From WHSW01 sp963769945 (lineage in GTDB: Bacteria > Actinomycetota > Thermoleophilia > Solirubrobacterales > 70-9), in assembly GCA_963769945.1 (NCBI GenBank), contig CAVYOA010000003.1, positions 1 to 64,000 on the forward strand: a DNA stretch of 64,000 nt, written 5' to 3'. Position numbers and translations under genes: made by a program. Below the pieces are notes generated by a model, which had not been told where the DNA came from, did not search any database, and was given only the letters and a program-made list of their open reading frames with translations. Positions 32,193-40,050 of this stretch are shown here, piece after piece. Positions within the stretch are counted from its first letter, which is position 1; every line of letters starts with the position of its first letter.

Positions 32193-33581
32193 TCAAGCGG
32201 TGACGTCGCTTGCGAAGGCCTCGAGTGCGTCGGCGAAAGTCTGCAAGTCTGCCTCGGAGTGGGCGACCGAGAGCGTCCACTCCTCCTCCACGCCGGGGGT
32301 CATGAAGACGCCGTGGTTCATGTGGTAAAGCCACGCCAGCGTCGCCAGGTCGCCATCGACCTTGGTCAGGTAGTCGCGATACTCGCGCAAGGGCTCGGGC
32401 GAGAAGACGACGCAGCCCTTGGCACCGATCCCCGACGTGTAGCAAGGAAGCTCGTACTGCTCGATGATCTCGTCGCAGCGGCCGAGCAGCCACTCGTTCG
32501 AGCTCTCCAGCTTGGCGTAGGCGTCGCCGGTGAGCACTTGGGTCAGGGTTGCTTCGGCGGCCGCCATCACCAACGGGTTGCCGTTGAAGGTGCCGTATTG
32601 AACGACGGTGTTGTCGGCGACCGCGGCGCCGAGCTCCTCGGTCATGCCGATGGCCCCGCCCGGATAGCCACCGCAGATCGCCTTCGCCAGCGTGATCATG
32701 TCCGGGGTCACGCCGAAGCGCTCGGTGGCCCCGCCGCGAGCGATCGTCGCCCCGGTCTTGACCTCGTCGAAGATCAGCTTGACGCCGTGGGCGCTGCAAA
32801 GCTCGCGCACCCGCTCGAGATAACCCTCGACCGGCTGGATGATGTTGATGTTCATCATCGCCGGCTCCATGATCAGCCCTGCGACCCTGCCCTCGAGCTT
32901 GCCGAGCACGGACTGGAGCGCGTCGGCGTCGTTGAACGGCACCGCGCGGGTGAGCTCGGTCAGCGCCAGCGGATAGCCGGCGCCGTAGGGGACCGACCGT
33001 GGGTCGTCACGCTCGCCAAGCGCCTCCAGGGGCGGATAGACGGAGACCATGACCGAGTCGTGGTGGCCGTGATAGGAGCCTTCAATCTTCAGGATCAGGT
33101 CGCGTCCGCTGACACCGCGGGCGAGGTGGACCGCATCCATCGTCGACTCCGTGCCGGAGTTAGTAAAGCGCCACTGCGGCAGCTTGAAGCGGTCGGCGAG
33201 CTCTTCGGCGACGACGATCGAGCCATCGGTCGGTGCGGCGAAATGGGTGCCAAGATCGATCCGCGCCTTGACCGCGGCGCCGATCGTGGGGTTGGCGTGA
33301 CCGACCGCCATGACGCCGAAGCCGTTGTGGAAGTCGACGTACTCGGATCCGTCAACGTCCCAGACGCGGGCGCCCTCACCGCGCTCGAGATACACCGGCC
33401 ACGGGTCGTTGACCTGAAACGAGGAGGGAACGCCTCCGGGCATCACCTTGACGCCGCGCTCATAGCGCTGCTTGGAGTTCGGGGTGCGATCGGCGAGCTT
33501 TGCCAGCTCGCGATCGGTCAGCTCCTTGACCCGCTCGCGGTTGATCCGGGATGCGCCTTGGGTTGTCGCTTCAACAGTCAT
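32193..33581 (-). CDS. Class III aminotransferase, glutamate-1-semialdehyde aminomutase-like
   Basis: A 462-aa PLP enzyme. Motifs include VMPGGVPSSFQVNDPWPVYLE, NSGTESTMDAVHLARG, EGSYHGHHDSVMVS, LIFDEVKTGATIARGG (Asp to the pyridine nitrogen) and TLAKAICGGYPGGAIGM (Schiff-base Lys). These match GSA-AM (HemL) and close relatives. True HemL isomerises glutamate semialdehyde to 5-aminolevulinate; no other heme-biosynthesis gene is nearby and the sequence is somewhat longer than classic HemL, so a paralogous aminotransferase is equally possible. ATG at 33579-33581. A peptide-family gene follows at one base. Confidence 0.85.
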   Translation of the reverse strand: MTVEATTQGASRINRERVKELTDRELAKLADRTPNSKQRYERGVKVMPGGVPSSFQVNDPWPVYLERGEGARVWDVDGSEYVDFHNGFGVMAVGHANPTIGAAVKARIDLGTHFAAPTDGSIVVAEELADRFKLPQWRFTNSGTESTMDAVHLARGVSGRDLILKIEGSYHGHHDSVMVSVYPPLEALGERDDPRSVPYGAGYPLALTELTRAVPFNDADALQSVLGKLEGRVAGLIMEPAMMNINIIQPVEGYLERVRELCSAHGVKLIFDEVKTGATIARGGATERFGVTPDMITLAKAICGGYPGGAIGMTEELGAAVADNTVVQYGTFNGNPLVMAAAEATLTQVLTGDAYAKLESSNEWLLGRCDEIIEQYELPCYTSGIGAKGCVVFSPEPLREYRDYLTKVDGDLATLAWLYHMNHGVFMTPGVEEEWTLSVAHSEADLQTFADALEAFASDVTA

Positions 33582-33611
33582 GCGATCAGCGTACTCCCAG
33601 TCCGCTGGGGC

Positions 33612-34091
33612 TCAGTCCAACGGCCGGTCTTGGCTCGGGACTTTCAGACGACCCCAGATCGCGCCCAAAGCATCGATCTCGCCTGGTTCAAGGCGGGAAA
33701 GGAAATGGCGGCGAACACCGGCGAGGTGAGCGGGCCGTGCAGCGCGCAGCTTCGCGCGCCCGGCGGGCGTGAGGAGGGCGAAGTAGCCGCGTCCGTCGTT
33801 CTCGCAGCGCTCGCGTTCGATCAGCCCCTGACCAGCGAGCCGGTCGGCGAGCCGAGTGATGCCGCTGCGGCTGAGCAGCAGCCGGTTTGCGAGCTCACCC
33901 ATGCGCAGACGCTCACCCTCGGCGTCCGCCAGGTTCATCAGCACCTCGTAGGAGGAGAGCGGGAGGTCGTGGTCGCGCTCGAGTTCGAGGTCGAGCAGGG
34001 CGACCATGCGGCTGTGCGTTTCGAGCATCCCGCGCCAGGCTGCGAGCTCGCGTGCGTCGAGCAGACCTCGTTGAGCCGTGGCCGGTGTCAT
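33612..34091 (-). CDS. MarR-family regulator (MhqR-like by context)
   Basis: A 159-aa winged-helix protein: LPLSSYEVLMNLADAEGERLRMGELANRL, LLLSRSGITRLADRLAGQGLIERER (recognition helix) and DGRGYFALLTPAGRAKLRAARP (wing). ATG at 34089-34091 is preceded by TTGAGG. The gene is divergent from a ring-cleaving dioxygenase/esterase pair. In Bacillus the MarR protein MhqR represses just such mhqO/mhqD-type genes and is released by quinones and other electrophiles. Two overlapping palindromes in the shared gap are its likely operator. No conserved Cys sensor is evident. Confidence 0.86.
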   Translation of the reverse strand: MTPATAQRGLLDARELAAWRGMLETHSRMVALLDLELERDHDLPLSSYEVLMNLADAEGERLRMGELANRLLLSRSGITRLADRLAGQGLIERERCENDGRGYFALLTPAGRAKLRAARPAHLAGVRRHFLSRLEPGEIDALGAIWGRLKVPSQDRPLD

Positions 34092-34120
34092 CGCCTCAAG
34101 GGTAGCAATGCTTGACCGGT

Positions 34121-34151
34121 CAACTATCTGATATAGTTGTGCTATCAACTA
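34121..34151. promoter_or_regulatory. Overlapping double palindrome, probable MarR operator
   Basis: CAACTAT-5-ATAGTTG spans 34121-34139 (perfect 7-bp arms). TAGTTG-6-CAACTA spans 34134-34151 (perfect 6-bp arms) and shares the ATAGTTG half-site. It lies between the divergent marR-type and dioxygenase genes. The three alternating half-sites would bind two dimers and could control both directions. Confidence 0.8.
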
Positions 34152-34187
34152 CTTTGGCCTGTGAGGTCACCGAGAAGAGGAGAGACG

Positions 34188-35105
34188 ATGAAGCTCGAAG
34201 GCATCCATCACATCACCGCGATCACTGGCGATGCTCAGCGAAACGTGGACTTCTACGCCGGCACGCTGGGTCTGAGGATGGTGAAGAAGACGGTGAACCA
34301 GGATGCACCCAGCGTCTATCACCTCTTTTACGCGGATGAGCAGGGCAGCGCCGGCTCCGACATCACGTTCTTCGAGTTTCGCGGCGCGCCGCAAGGTCGC
34401 GCCGGGGCGGGGATGGTTCACCGGGTTGTCTGGCGCGTTGCTGCGCCCGAAGCGCTCGACTTCTGGTCACAGCGGCTGGCGGAGGCCGATGTCGCGACGC
34501 AGCGCGACGGTGACAGCTTGCGCTTCAGCGACCCCGAGGGCCTCGACCACGAGCTCATCGTCACCACGGTCTCCGACCAGCCCCTGATCGCCGAGCACCC
34601 CGAGGTGCCGGCCGAGCATGCGCTTCAGGGCTTCCACGCCGCCCGCGCCTACCACAGCGATCCCGAGCGCAGCCGCGTATTGCTCGAGTCGCTGGAGCTC
34701 GAGCAGACCGAGGGACGCTGGGAGGCCCGCGGCTCCGATCGCGGCGGGCTCTGGTTCTACGACGAGCCCCCGGCCGAAGCTGGGATCGAGGGCGCGGGCA
34801 CCGTGCACCACATCGCCTGGGCGTCGCAGATGGACGACCACGAGGGCTGGCGAGAGCGAGCGATCGGGGCCGGCGCGCGCCCGACTCCCGTGATCGATCG
34901 GTTCTGGTTTCGCTCGATCTACTTTCGCGAGCCCAGCGGCGTGCTGTTCGAGATCGCCACGCTGGGCCCGGGTTTCGGTGTCGATGAGGATGCTGAGCAC
35001 CTGGGCGAAAAGCTGATCCTGCCGCCGTTCTTGGAGGATCGCCGCGAGGAGATCGAGCGGGCGCTCGTGCCGGTCACCAACCCGCGGGCCGTGGCTCGCG
35101 CGTGA
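34188..35105 (+). CDS. Ring-cleaving dioxygenase of the MhqO/MhqA type (two VOC domains)
   Basis: A 305-aa protein with two VOC modules. The first begins MKLEGIHHITAITGDAQRNVDFYAGTLG (metal His), has GAGMVHRVVWRVA and DPEGLDHELIV. The second has LQGFHAARAYHSDPERSR, GAGTVHHIAWASQMDD and EPSGVLFEIATLGPGF (Glu ligand). This is the layout of MhqO-like extradiol dioxygenases that open hydroquinone or catechol adducts. ATG 34188 follows a strong GAGGAGAG site. The esterase gene overlaps its stop (GTGA), and the divergent MarR gene is likely its repressor. Confidence 0.88.
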   Translation: MKLEGIHHITAITGDAQRNVDFYAGTLGLRMVKKTVNQDAPSVYHLFYADEQGSAGSDITFFEFRGAPQGRAGAGMVHRVVWRVAAPEALDFWSQRLAEADVATQRDGDSLRFSDPEGLDHELIVTTVSDQPLIAEHPEVPAEHALQGFHAARAYHSDPERSRVLLESLELEQTEGRWEARGSDRGGLWFYDEPPAEAGIEGAGTVHHIAWASQMDDHEGWRERAIGAGARPTPVIDRFWFRSIYFREPSGVLFEIATLGPGFGVDEDAEHLGEKLILPPFLEDRREEIERALVPVTNPRAVARA

Positions 35106-35737
35106 GCGATCTCGTTCACCTGCTGCGCGAGCCTGCCGGCGATCCCGCCGGCGCGCTCGTGCTCAACCACGGCCGCGGCGCCGACGAGCACGACCTGCGT
35201 GGACTGCTCGACCAACTGGACCCCGACCGGCGCTTGCTCGGCGTGACCACAGGTGCCCCGTTGACCGATATCCCGCCGGGCGGGCGCCACTGGTATCGCG
35301 TGCCCGAGGTCGGGTTTCCCGATCCGGCTACGTTCCACGCCAGCTACGAGGCGCTCACCGGCTTTCTCGACCGCCTCCTAGCCGAGCGTGAGATCGCTTG
35401 GTCCGACACGGTGATCGGTGGGTTTTCCATGGGCGCCGTGATGTCGTACGCGACGGCACTGGGACCGCAGCGACCGTTGCCGCGGGCACTGCTCGCCTTC
35501 AGCGGCTTCGTCCCCACGGTCGAGCGCTGGCAGCCCGAGCTCGCCGGCCGCGAGTCACTTTCGGTGTTCATCCACCACGGCCGCCACGACCCGATCATCT
35601 CGGTCGAGTTCGCGCGCTCGGCGAAGCGTTTGCTCGAAGGTGCTGATCTTTCGGTCTCCTATCAGGAGAGCGACGCCGGACACTGGTTGCCGCCGGAGGC
35701 CGTCGCTGCCGCGAGCGAGCTAATCGTCGCAGCCTGA
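35102..35737 (+). CDS. MhqD-like phospholipase/carboxylesterase
   Basis: A 211-aa alpha/beta-hydrolase of the carboxylesterase/phospholipase 2 family. Motifs: VLNHGRGADEHDLRGLLDQL (oxyanion region), GGFSMGAVMSYATAL with nucleophile Ser109, HHGRHDPIISVE with Asp163, and SDAGHWLPPEAV with His194, so the triad is complete. Members next to mhqO genes are thought to act on products of electrophile/quinone detoxification. GTG at 35102 overlaps the dioxygenase stop by 4 bases. Intracellular, no signal peptide. Confidence 0.88.
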   Translation: MSDLVHLLREPAGDPAGALVLNHGRGADEHDLRGLLDQLDPDRRLLGVTTGAPLTDIPPGGRHWYRVPEVGFPDPATFHASYEALTGFLDRLLAEREIAWSDTVIGGFSMGAVMSYATALGPQRPLPRALLAFSGFVPTVERWQPELAGRESLSVFIHHGRHDPIISVEFARSAKRLLEGADLSVSYQESDAGHWLPPEAVAAASELIVAA

Positions 35738-35785
35738 TCGCGCAAGGCCCGCAGGCCGATGAGCGCCCCCAGCTAGGCTTGACTT

Positions 35786-36823
35786 GTGGTCTCGTTGCGG
35801 TTGATCGAGGGCTCGGTTCGAGGGAGTGGCGCCGCTGGGTCGGCGTTCGACGCCCCCATTGATCCAGAGCCGGACCTGCCTTCGGAGGCGGAAGCCCTAG
35901 ACGCCTATTCGCGCGCCGTCTCGCTCGTCGCCGAACGCCTGGCGCCGTCGGTGGCGAGCTTGCGAATCCAGCGGCGCACACGCCGGGGCCGCACGCTCGC
36001 CGGTGCCGGCAGCGGCGTGGTCTTGACCCACGACGGCTTCGTGCTCACCTCGGCGCACGTCGTCTCGGGGAGCGATCGCGGCAGCGCTCGCTTCACCGAC
36101 GGCAGCGAGTTGCGCTTCGAGGTCGTCGGCTCCGATCCACTCTCCGATCTTGCGGTGGTCAGAGTCGAGGGCGGCGATCTCGTTCCAGCCGAGCTCGGCA
36201 ACGCCGAGCAGCTGCGCGTTGGCCAGCTCGTTGTCGCGATCGGCAACCCCAACGGCTTCGAGGGATCGGTCACAGCTGGCGTTGTCTCGGCGCTCGGCCG
36301 GGCGCTGCCGGCACGATCCGGCCGCACGGCCCGCGTCATCGACAACGTGATCCAGACAGACGCCGCCCTCAATCCCGGCAACTCCGGAGGCGCCCTATCC
36401 GACGGCGCGGGTCGCGTTGTCGGCGTCAACACGGCCGTGGCCGGGGTCGGCCTCGGACTGGCGGTCCCGGTGAGCCCGATCACCCAGCGGATCGTGGCCG
36501 CGCTGATCTCCGAAGGCCGCGTCCGGCGTGCCTATCTCGGCATCGCGGGCGGAACTCGGCCGCTGCCGCCGCGTGCTCGGGCCGCGACCGGTGCCGAGCG
36601 AGGTGTCGAGGTGGTTGAGGTCGTCGCCGACGGCCCCGCCGGCGCTGCGGGCGTTCGTATCGGCGACGTGCTTTTCGAGCTCGACGGTGAGCCGCTCGAG
36701 AGCGCGACCGACCTCCAGCGGCTGATGGTCGCCGAGCGCATCGGCCGCGACGCGATCGCGAAGCTTGTCCGCGACGGCACCGTGCTCGAGGTCGCCGTGA
36801 CGCCGAGGGAGCTCGAGCTCTGA
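35786..36823 (+). CDS. HtrA/DegP-type serine protease with PDZ domain, no membrane anchor
   Basis: A 345-aa S1C protease. The chymotrypsin-like domain has LTSAHVVSG (His91), DPLSDLAVVRV (Asp121) and NPGNSGGALSDG (Ser200), with the usual VGQLVVAIGNPNGFEGSVTAG between. A C-terminal PDZ domain follows (VEVVEVVADGPAGAAGVRIGDVLFELDGE). Actinobacterial HtrA proteins normally have an N-terminal cytoplasmic tail and a membrane helix, but none is seen from the GTG at 35786. It may therefore be cytoplasmic, or a true start may be missing. It protects against misfolded proteins by family analogy. The next VOC gene starts 4 bases after its stop. Confidence 0.9.
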   Translation: MVSLRLIEGSVRGSGAAGSAFDAPIDPEPDLPSEAEALDAYSRAVSLVAERLAPSVASLRIQRRTRRGRTLAGAGSGVVLTHDGFVLTSAHVVSGSDRGSARFTDGSELRFEVVGSDPLSDLAVVRVEGGDLVPAELGNAEQLRVGQLVVAIGNPNGFEGSVTAGVVSALGRALPARSGRTARVIDNVIQTDAALNPGNSGGALSDGAGRVVGVNTAVAGVGLGLAVPVSPITQRIVAALISEGRVRRAYLGIAGGTRPLPPRARAATGAERGVEVVEVVADGPAGAAGVRIGDVLFELDGEPLESATDLQRLMVAERIGRDAIAKLVRDGTVLEVAVTPRELEL

Positions 36824-36827
36824 GTCC

Positions 36828-37244
36828 GTGAAGCAGCGGTTGAACCTGATCACGCTCGGTGTCGCCGACATCGATCGCGCACGACGCTTCTATGTCGACA
36901 TCGGCTGGAGCCCTGATCGCGAGCCCGACGGCGAGGTGATCTTCTTCCAGGCCGGCGACATGATCGTCGCCCTCTGGGACCGAGCCAAGCTTGCCGCCGA
37001 CAGCGCAGTCGAGGACTCGTCCGGCTGGGGCGGGGTGACGCTCGCGATCTGCCTCGAGAGCCGCGCCGAGGTCGATGCGGTCACAGAGGAGGCCAGGAAA
37101 GCCGGAGCGACGATCGGGCGCGAGGCCGCCGAGACCTTCTGGGGGGGTTACACCTCGATCTTCGTCGACCCCGACGGCCACCCCTGGGAAGTCGCACACA
37201 ACCCGGGGTTCACCCTGACCGACGACGGTGGCGTCAGGCTCTAA
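36828..37244 (+). CDS. VOC-family (glyoxalase-like) protein
   Basis: A 138-aa single VOC domain: LNLITLGVADIDRARRFYVDIGWSP, VIFFQAGDMIVALWDR, GWGGVTLAICLESRAEVDA and YTSIFVDPDGHPWEVAHNPGF. The first metal position is Thr (LITLGV) instead of His, though DPDGHPWEVAHNP keeps a C-terminal Glu. Many such proteins bind small ligands or antibiotics without catalysis. GTG 36828 lies 4 bases after the protease stop, so they share an mRNA. Confidence 0.82.
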   Translation: MKQRLNLITLGVADIDRARRFYVDIGWSPDREPDGEVIFFQAGDMIVALWDRAKLAADSAVEDSSGWGGVTLAICLESRAEVDAVTEEARKAGATIGREAAETFWGGYTSIFVDPDGHPWEVAHNPGFTLTDDGGVRL

Positions 37245-37264
37245 CCCTCGTTACCATCCGATCG

Positions 37265-38354
37265 ATGTGCGAACGTGTGTTCGTGCGTTGGGACAACCTC
37301 ACGATCGAGCAGGAAGAAGGAACCCGCCTGCCCGGTTACCGCGATCCGGCGACGATTCGGACCTTCGATGCGCCGGAGGCTCTCGGCACCCGCTTCTATG
37401 AGATGGACGCCCGCTCAGCATCAATTCGGTGCCAAAGCGCTCGCGGATGCCGTTCCGCTGGACGATCAACCCCTACCGGGGCTGCGCCACGCCTGCGTTT
37501 ACCCCGTCTGCTTCGCTCGCCCAACTCACACCTATCTCGATCTCAACGCTCGCGAGGACTTCGAGCGAGAGATCGTCGTCAAGGTCAATGCGCCGGAGCT
37601 GGTGCGGGCTGAGCTGCGCAAGCCTTCGTGGCAGCGCGAACACGTCGCACTCGGAACCAACACGGATCCCTATCAATGGGTCGAGGGCCGATACAGGCTG
37701 ATGGAGGGAATCTGGGCGGCGATGCGCGACTACGCCAATCCCTGCTCGATTCTGACCAAGTCGCCGCTGCTGCTGCGCGACGTCTCGCTGATGAAGGAGA
37801 TCTCGGCGCGAACCGAGTTCGTCGCCAACCTCTCGATCCCAACGCTCGATGAGAAGGCGTGGCGGGCGACCGAGCCGCGCACGCCGCACCCACGCAAGCG
37901 AATCGAGGCCGTCGCCGAGCTGCGGCGGGCGGGAATCGAGACCGGAGTCCTGATCGCGCCACTGTTGCCCGGGATCAACGACTCCCCGGCGCAGGTCGAG
38001 GAGCTGATGGGCTTGCTCGGCGAGGCAGGTGCTCAGAGCATCGGCGGGATCGGCTTGCACCTGCGGGGCGAGGTGCGCGACATCTGGTTCGATTGGCTGC
38101 GCCAGTACCGCCCCGATCTCGTCGCCCACTACGAGGAGTTGTTCGGAAATGGCGCCGCGTACATGCGCAAGGACGAGCGCGCGCGGTTGGCGAAGCTGAT
38201 CCGCGCTGAGCGGCCGCAAAGATTTCGCGCTGAGAAGGAGCGCAGTGGTTCTCGAGCTCGAAACGAGACCACGGAACGGCTGTCGGTGAGGGGGAAGGGC
38301 TCCGCGGAACCGGGTCGCGACGCGGATCAGCTCTCCCTACTGACGAAGCGCTAG
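37265..38354 (+). pseudogene. Radical SAM protein of the Rv2578c type, broken by two frameshifts and a 6-base insertion
   Basis: Three phases together read as one radical SAM protein. Phase 1 (from about 37265) gives RWDNLTIEQEEGTRLPGYR and RTFDAPEALGTRFYEMDARS. Phase 2 (about 37420-37488) gives INSVPKRSRMPFRWTINPY, then RGC. Phase 3 (about 37491 to the stop) gives HTYLDLNAREDFEREIVVKV, ALGTNTDPYQWVEGRYRLM, CSILTKSPLLLRD and ETGVLIAPLLPGIND. One base is missing near 37415-37420 and one near 37489. In addition 37503-37508 inserts two codons so that the last two cluster cysteines read CVYPVC, not CVYC. As given it cannot make an active CxxxCxxC enzyme. Assembly errors or a real pseudogene both fit. 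Its stop overlaps that of the convergent MFS gene (CTAG). Confidence 0.8.
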
Positions 38355-39532
38355 GTCGACGCCGCCGCCGGCATCCCCGCAGCCACCGCGCGCAGCGATA
38401 ACGCCACCGCGATCGTTAGCAGCGCACAAACCGCCGCAAGCACGAACGCGGCTTCGTAGCCGCCGATCGCCGCGGCCGCCCCCGCCAACAGGCTGCCGAC
38501 GCCCATGCCGAGGTCGAAGAAGGCCGTGAAGGTGCCCATCGCCGCGCCGCGTCGCTCCTCTGGCACGCGGTTGATTACCAGCAGCGCCAGCGACGGAAAC
38601 AGGAGGGCGAAGCCCGAGCCCATCGCGACCGCGCCAGCGATCGCCATCGGCACCGAGGTCGCGGCAGCGATCACCAGGAGCCCCGCGGCCTCGACCGTGC
38701 CGGCGCCGATGATGCAGGGGATCGAGCCGTAGCGATCGGGCAGCCCGCCGCCGAGCACCCGCATGCCGACGACGCTGGCGGCGAATGCGGCGAACACGGC
38801 AGCGCCATGGCCGATATCGCGCTCGTCGAGGTGCAAGACAACGAACGCTGCCATCGTCGCGTAGCCGACGATGGCGAGCGATAAGCCGAGACCGGGCCGC
38901 AATGCCTCGCGCGAGATCAGTCGCGTGTCGCTCTGGGCGCCGGGCTCGCGCGGCACAAATGCATGCGGAATCCGCAGCGCGATCAGCGCGGCCAGCAGCG
39001 GTGCAGCGGCGGCGAATGCCCACACCGCCTCGTAGCCGGCCGACTGCAAGATCAGCTCGCCGATCGGCGGGCCCAGTGCGAGCCCGCCCCAGATTGCCAA
39101 GCCGTAAAGGCCAATGATTCGCCCGCGCCGCTCGGGCGGGGTCATGTCGACGATCCACGCCGAGCCCGCCGTGTAGACGGCACCCTCGCCGGCTCCGAGG
39201 AACAGTCGCGAGACGATCAGCCCGCCTATCCCGGCCGGGATGAACAGCAGCAGACCCGAGATCACGGTCGAAAGCGCGCCGCAGATGACGACGAGCTTGC
39301 GGCCGCGCAGATCAGCGAGCCTGCCCGCCCACGGCCGGCAGGCGAGCCCCGTGATCGCGAAGGCGCCGGTGACGATCCCGACCTCGACCTCGTTGCCGCT
39401 GAGCTCGTTGGTGACGTAGCGCGGCAACACCGGCAAGGTCGCTCCAACCGAGAGCAACCCGAGCATGGTCACGGCAAAAATCCCGGCGAACGCCGTCTGC
39501 GACGTGGAGAGCTGTCGCCTCGGTGGGCTCAT
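38351..39532 (-). CDS. Major facilitator superfamily transporter
   Basis: A 393-aa polytopic protein with about 12 helices. Family motifs are GRLADLRGRKLVVICGAL (loop 2-3 motif), LGAGEGAVYTAGSAWIVDM, PPERRGRIIGLYG, GGGLPDRYGSIPCIIGAG (second-half repeat) and PEERRGAAMGTFTAFFDLGMG. This is the drug-efflux-like (DHA) arrangement; the substrate is unknown. ATG at 39530-39532 (MSPPRRQLSTSQ) is chosen; a longer frame to 39721 adds an Arg-rich non-conserved segment over the divergent DUF485 gene. The stop overlaps the radical SAM stop. Confidence 0.9.
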   Translation of the reverse strand: MSPPRRQLSTSQTAFAGIFAVTMLGLLSVGATLPVLPRYVTNELSGNEVEVGIVTGAFAITGLACRPWAGRLADLRGRKLVVICGALSTVISGLLLFIPAGIGGLIVSRLFLGAGEGAVYTAGSAWIVDMTPPERRGRIIGLYGLAIWGGLALGPPIGELILQSAGYEAVWAFAAAAPLLAALIALRIPHAFVPREPGAQSDTRLISREALRPGLGLSLAIVGYATMAAFVVLHLDERDIGHGAAVFAAFAASVVGMRVLGGGLPDRYGSIPCIIGAGTVEAAGLLVIAAATSVPMAIAGAVAMGSGFALLFPSLALLVINRVPEERRGAAMGTFTAFFDLGMGVGSLLAGAAAAIGGYEAAFVLAAVCALLTIAVALSLRAVAAGMPAAAST

Positions 39533-39651
39533 CGCCCAATGCATAGAGACAAGCGCCGGAAAATGGTTTGCCCGTCGTCGGTAGTGGTAATGGCAGGTCG
39601 AGAGCGCCCGCAAGCACGCTTCGGGCGGAGGTCCCAACGAGGGAGTAAGAG

Positions 39652-40050
39652 ATGGCTGTGACCAGCGAAGGGGGGACGCCGCGCGAGCCCAGTGTCGACT
39701 GGGACGCGGCCGCCGAGTCACCGGAGTTTCAAGAGCTCGTGCGGCGGCGCCGGTCGTTCGTGCGCCCGGTGCTCGGATTCGTCTTCCTTTGGTACTTCGG
39801 CTTCATCGCCCTGGCGGGATATGCCCAGGACTTCATGGGCGAGCGGCTGATCGACGGTCTTACGGTCGGCTACGCGCTCGCTCTGAGCCAGTTCGTGATG
39901 ACCTGGTTTCTCGGCTGGCTATATCTGCGCAGAGCCGATCGCGTCTTTGACCCGCTCGCGCGACAGGCTGCAGAGCGTGCCCTCGAGCCACGGGGTCGCC
40001 CGACACCCGGCACGGCCACGCCGAGCACCGGCGACGAGGCGGTTTCGTGA
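39652..40050 (+). CDS. DUF485 membrane protein, partner of ActP
   Basis: A 132-aa protein with two membrane helices. It contains the DUF485 pattern ESPEFQELVRRRRSFVRPVL (cytoplasmic), helix GFVFLWYFGFIALAGYAQDFM, and YALALSQFVMTWFLGWLYLRRADRVFDPLA. DUF485 (YjcH) proteins are encoded with acetate permeases of the SSS family and are thought to help them. ATG 39652 follows GGGAG. The actP gene overlaps its stop (GTGATG), and acs follows, giving an acetate uptake and activation operon. Confidence 0.9.
   Translation: MAVTSEGGTPREPSVDWDAAAESPEFQELVRRRRSFVRPVLGFVFLWYFGFIALAGYAQDFMGERLIDGLTVGYALALSQFVMTWFLGWLYLRRADRVFDPLARQAAERALEPRGRPTPGTATPSTGDEAVS

Noticed and set aside
32070..34115. 681-codon open frame on the plus strand
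   Set aside because: It lies antisense to the aminotransferase, peptide and MarR genes, which have clear motifs; its own translation is low-information and typical of GC-rich antisense frames.
38290..38320. TCCGCGGAACCG repeat of the palindrome found at 11572
   Set aside because: Only a partial copy inside coding sequence; two occurrences in 64 kb of GC-rich DNA do not make a repeat family.
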